The position numbers and the translations under genes were made by a program. This document shows positions 15,157-16,492 of a stretch of DNA of 16,492 bases, one piece after another. Where the stretch lies: contig CAYVYP010000034.1 of NCBI GenBank assembly GCA_964455975.1, forward strand, positions 1 through 16,492, written 5' to 3'. The DNA comes from JAETTH01 sp964455975 (GTDB lineage: Bacteria > Bacillota > Clostridia > TANB77 > CAG-508). The notes under the pieces are model-generated. The model was not told where the DNA came from. It saw only the letters and a program-made list of their open reading frames with translations, and did no database searches. Numbering within the stretch: position 1 is the stretch's first letter; every line of letters starts with the position of its first letter.

Positions 15157-16107
15157 ATGAAAATAATTAATATAGAAGATAGTGATTATCCATATCTATT
15201 AAAAAGAATACAAGATCCTCCTATAAATTTATATGTAGAAGGAAATATTGAAAACTTAAATAAAGATTCTATTGCTATTATTGGTTCTAGAAATTGCACA
15301 GAAAATGGAAGAAATATTGCATATAATTTTGCACAAGAATTAAGTATGCAAAATTTAGTAATAACAAGTGGATTGGCAATTGGAATTGATACAGCAGCAC
15401 ATGAAGGGACAGTATCTGTAAATGAAAAAACAATTGCAGTATTAGGCTGTGGATTTAATAACATTTTTCCAGAAGAAAATGTGGGTCTGTATAAAAATAT
15501 ATTGAAAACAGGAGGAACAATAGTTAGCGAATATGCGCCAGATGTTATAGCAAAATCAGAATATTTTTTAAGAAGAAATAGAATTGTTAGTGGATTATCT
15601 ATAGGAGTTTTAGTAATAGAAGCACAACATAGAAGTGGAACAAGTGTGACTGCAAAAATAGCAAGACTGCAAGGTAAAAAAGTTTTTTGTATTCCACATA
15701 ATATAGAAGAGATAAATGGTATAGGAACTAATAAATTGATACAAGAGGGAGCAAAATTAGTAACAAATGTGCAAGATATAATAGAGGAATTCAATTTTTT
15801 ATCATACAAAAAAATTGAAATAAAAGAATCAGCAATCTCTCCTATAGAAAAGATGATAAATGAAACATATGATATTATTAAAAGAAAATTTAATAAAGAG
15901 CATTTATTTATATATAAAATAATAGAACAAGAAAAATTAAATATAAATGAATTATCAAGAAAAAGTAAAATTGATATTTCTAAATTAAGTTCAATTCTAT
16001 TTGCATTAGAAGTTGAAGGATTAATAAAAAGAATGCCAGGTAATTATTACATTTGTATAAAAGAAAAGATAAATAGGAAAGGAAAAAAATGTACGAAAGA
16101 CACATAA
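15157..16107 (+). CDS. dprA: DNA processing protein DprA/Smf
   Basis: The 316-residue cytoplasmic protein binds incoming single-stranded DNA and loads RecA during transformation. The Rossmann-like core is complete: IAIIGSRNCTENGR (39-52), SGLAIGIDTAAHEG (71-84), AVLGCG (94-99), FPEEN (104-108), SEYAPD (124-129), RRNRIVSGLS (139-148) and the RSGT block (159-162). A winged-helix domain follows (about 235-305; INELSRKSKIDISKLSSIL). It lacks the N-terminal SAM domain of longer versions. Its ATG directly follows the comM stop, and it shares 19 bases with yraN, so all three are cotranscribed. No frame anomaly and no CGG codon. Confidence 0.97.
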   Translation: MKIINIEDSDYPYLLKRIQDPPINLYVEGNIENLNKDSIAIIGSRNCTENGRNIAYNFAQELSMQNLVITSGLAIGIDTAAHEGTVSVNEKTIAVLGCGFNNIFPEENVGLYKNILKTGGTIVSEYAPDVIAKSEYFLRRNRIVSGLSIGVLVIEAQHRSGTSVTAKIARLQGKKVFCIPHNIEEINGIGTNKLIQEGAKLVTNVQDIIEEFNFLSYKKIEIKESAISPIEKMINETYDIIKRKFNKEHLFIYKIIEQEKLNINELSRKSKIDISKLSSILFALEVEGLIKRMPGNYYICIKEKINRKGKKCTKDT

Positions 16108-16457
16108 TAGGAAATTATGGAGAGGAATATGCAAGGATATATTTGATAAATAAAGGATATAAAATAATACAAACTAATTTTAGATGTAATTTTGGAGAAA
16201 TAGATATTATTGCAATAGATGAAAATTTAAAAGAAAAAGAATTAGTGTTTTTTGAAATAAAAACAAGAAGTAATAAAATGTATGGAATGCCAAAAGAAGC
16301 CGTAGATAAAACAAAACAAAGACATATAAAAAAAGTTGCAACATATTTTTTATATAAAAATCATATAGAAAATTTTTATATAAGATTTGATGTAATAGAA
16401 GTATATATTCTAAATAAAATTTATAAAATTAATCACATAAAACAAGCATTTGAATAA
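16089..16457 (+). CDS. yraN: YraN family (UPF0102) nuclease-like protein
   Basis: The 122-residue product matches the YraN family in length and motifs: GNYGEEYARIYLINKGYKI (8-26), NFRCNFGEIDIIAID (30-44), FFEIKTRSNKMYG (54-66) and EAVDKTKQRHI (70-80). Asp39 with Glu56 and Lys58 form the PD-(D/E)xK-like nuclease core (D-ExK). The exact cellular role is not established; the family sits beside comM and dprA in many bacteria. It starts inside the end of dprA, with GGAAA just before the ATG, consistent with translational coupling. Confidence 0.95.
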   Translation: MYERHIIGNYGEEYARIYLINKGYKIIQTNFRCNFGEIDIIAIDENLKEKELVFFEIKTRSNKMYGMPKEAVDKTKQRHIKKVATYFLYKNHIENFYIRFDVIEVYILNKIYKINHIKQAFE

Positions 16458-16488
16458 AAACTCCAGTTATATATAACTGGAGTTTTTT
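16458..16488 (+). terminator. Perfect palindromic terminator after yraN
   Basis: AAACTCCAGTTATA and TATAACTGGAGTTT (16458-16485) form a perfect palindrome, folding as a hairpin with a small A/T loop and ending in a T-run to 16488. It closes the comM-dprA-yraN operon. Confidence 0.9.
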
Positions 16489-16492
16489 GGAG

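Overview
The window is about 72-75% A+T, all genes are on the + strand, and Arg is written almost only as AGA. Together with strong AGGAGG-type ribosome binding sites, this suggests a low-GC Firmicute, probably an uncultured clostridial or related gut lineage. I cannot name the species.

Layout. (1) Positions 1-10769 carry a Gram-positive conjugation-type (type IV secretion-like) module: a VirB4-type ATPase cut by the window edge, a TrbL/VirB6-type polytopic membrane protein, a TcpC/VirB8-like membrane protein, a large membrane-anchored bifunctional cell-wall hydrolase, a second TcpC/VirB8-like protein, and an unrecognised charged soluble protein. No relaxase, coupling protein or integrase lies in the window. 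(2) Positions 10714-12134 are a cassette: a rhuM-family gene with its own promoter lies between two ~165-bp direct repeats. Each repeat holds the end of the upstream gene, a strong hairpin, and the start of a D-Ala-D-Ala carboxypeptidase gene, so the ancestral gene junction is present twice. (3) Positions 12087-13337 are that carboxypeptidase (DacF/PBP5 type). (4) Positions 13338-13604 are a regulatory gap with two promoters, a terminator and a possible ~80-nt small RNA. (5) Positions 13605-16457 are the chromosomal cluster comM/yifB - dprA - yraN, closed by a perfect palindromic terminator. ComM and DprA process incoming single-stranded DNA, so a DNA-transfer-type machine lies next to DNA-uptake genes.

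Main observation. Two genes (the trbL-like gene and comM) are intact only if the ribosome skips one C at five places: 1497, 13707, 14257, 14288 and 14295. At each, the zero-frame codon is CGG, and skipping its C makes the next codon GGN (Gly) at a position where Gly fits, including two glycines of the ComM Walker A loop. By my scan of the whole window these are the only five in-frame CGG codons. The other eleven CGG triplets inside genes are all out of frame. CGT, CGA and CGC are used in frame as Arg. This looks like an unassigned CGG codon at which translation shifts +1 (or CGGN read as a quadruplet Gly codon), rather than random mutation or sequencing noise. It needs tRNA-set, raw-read and proteomic checks.
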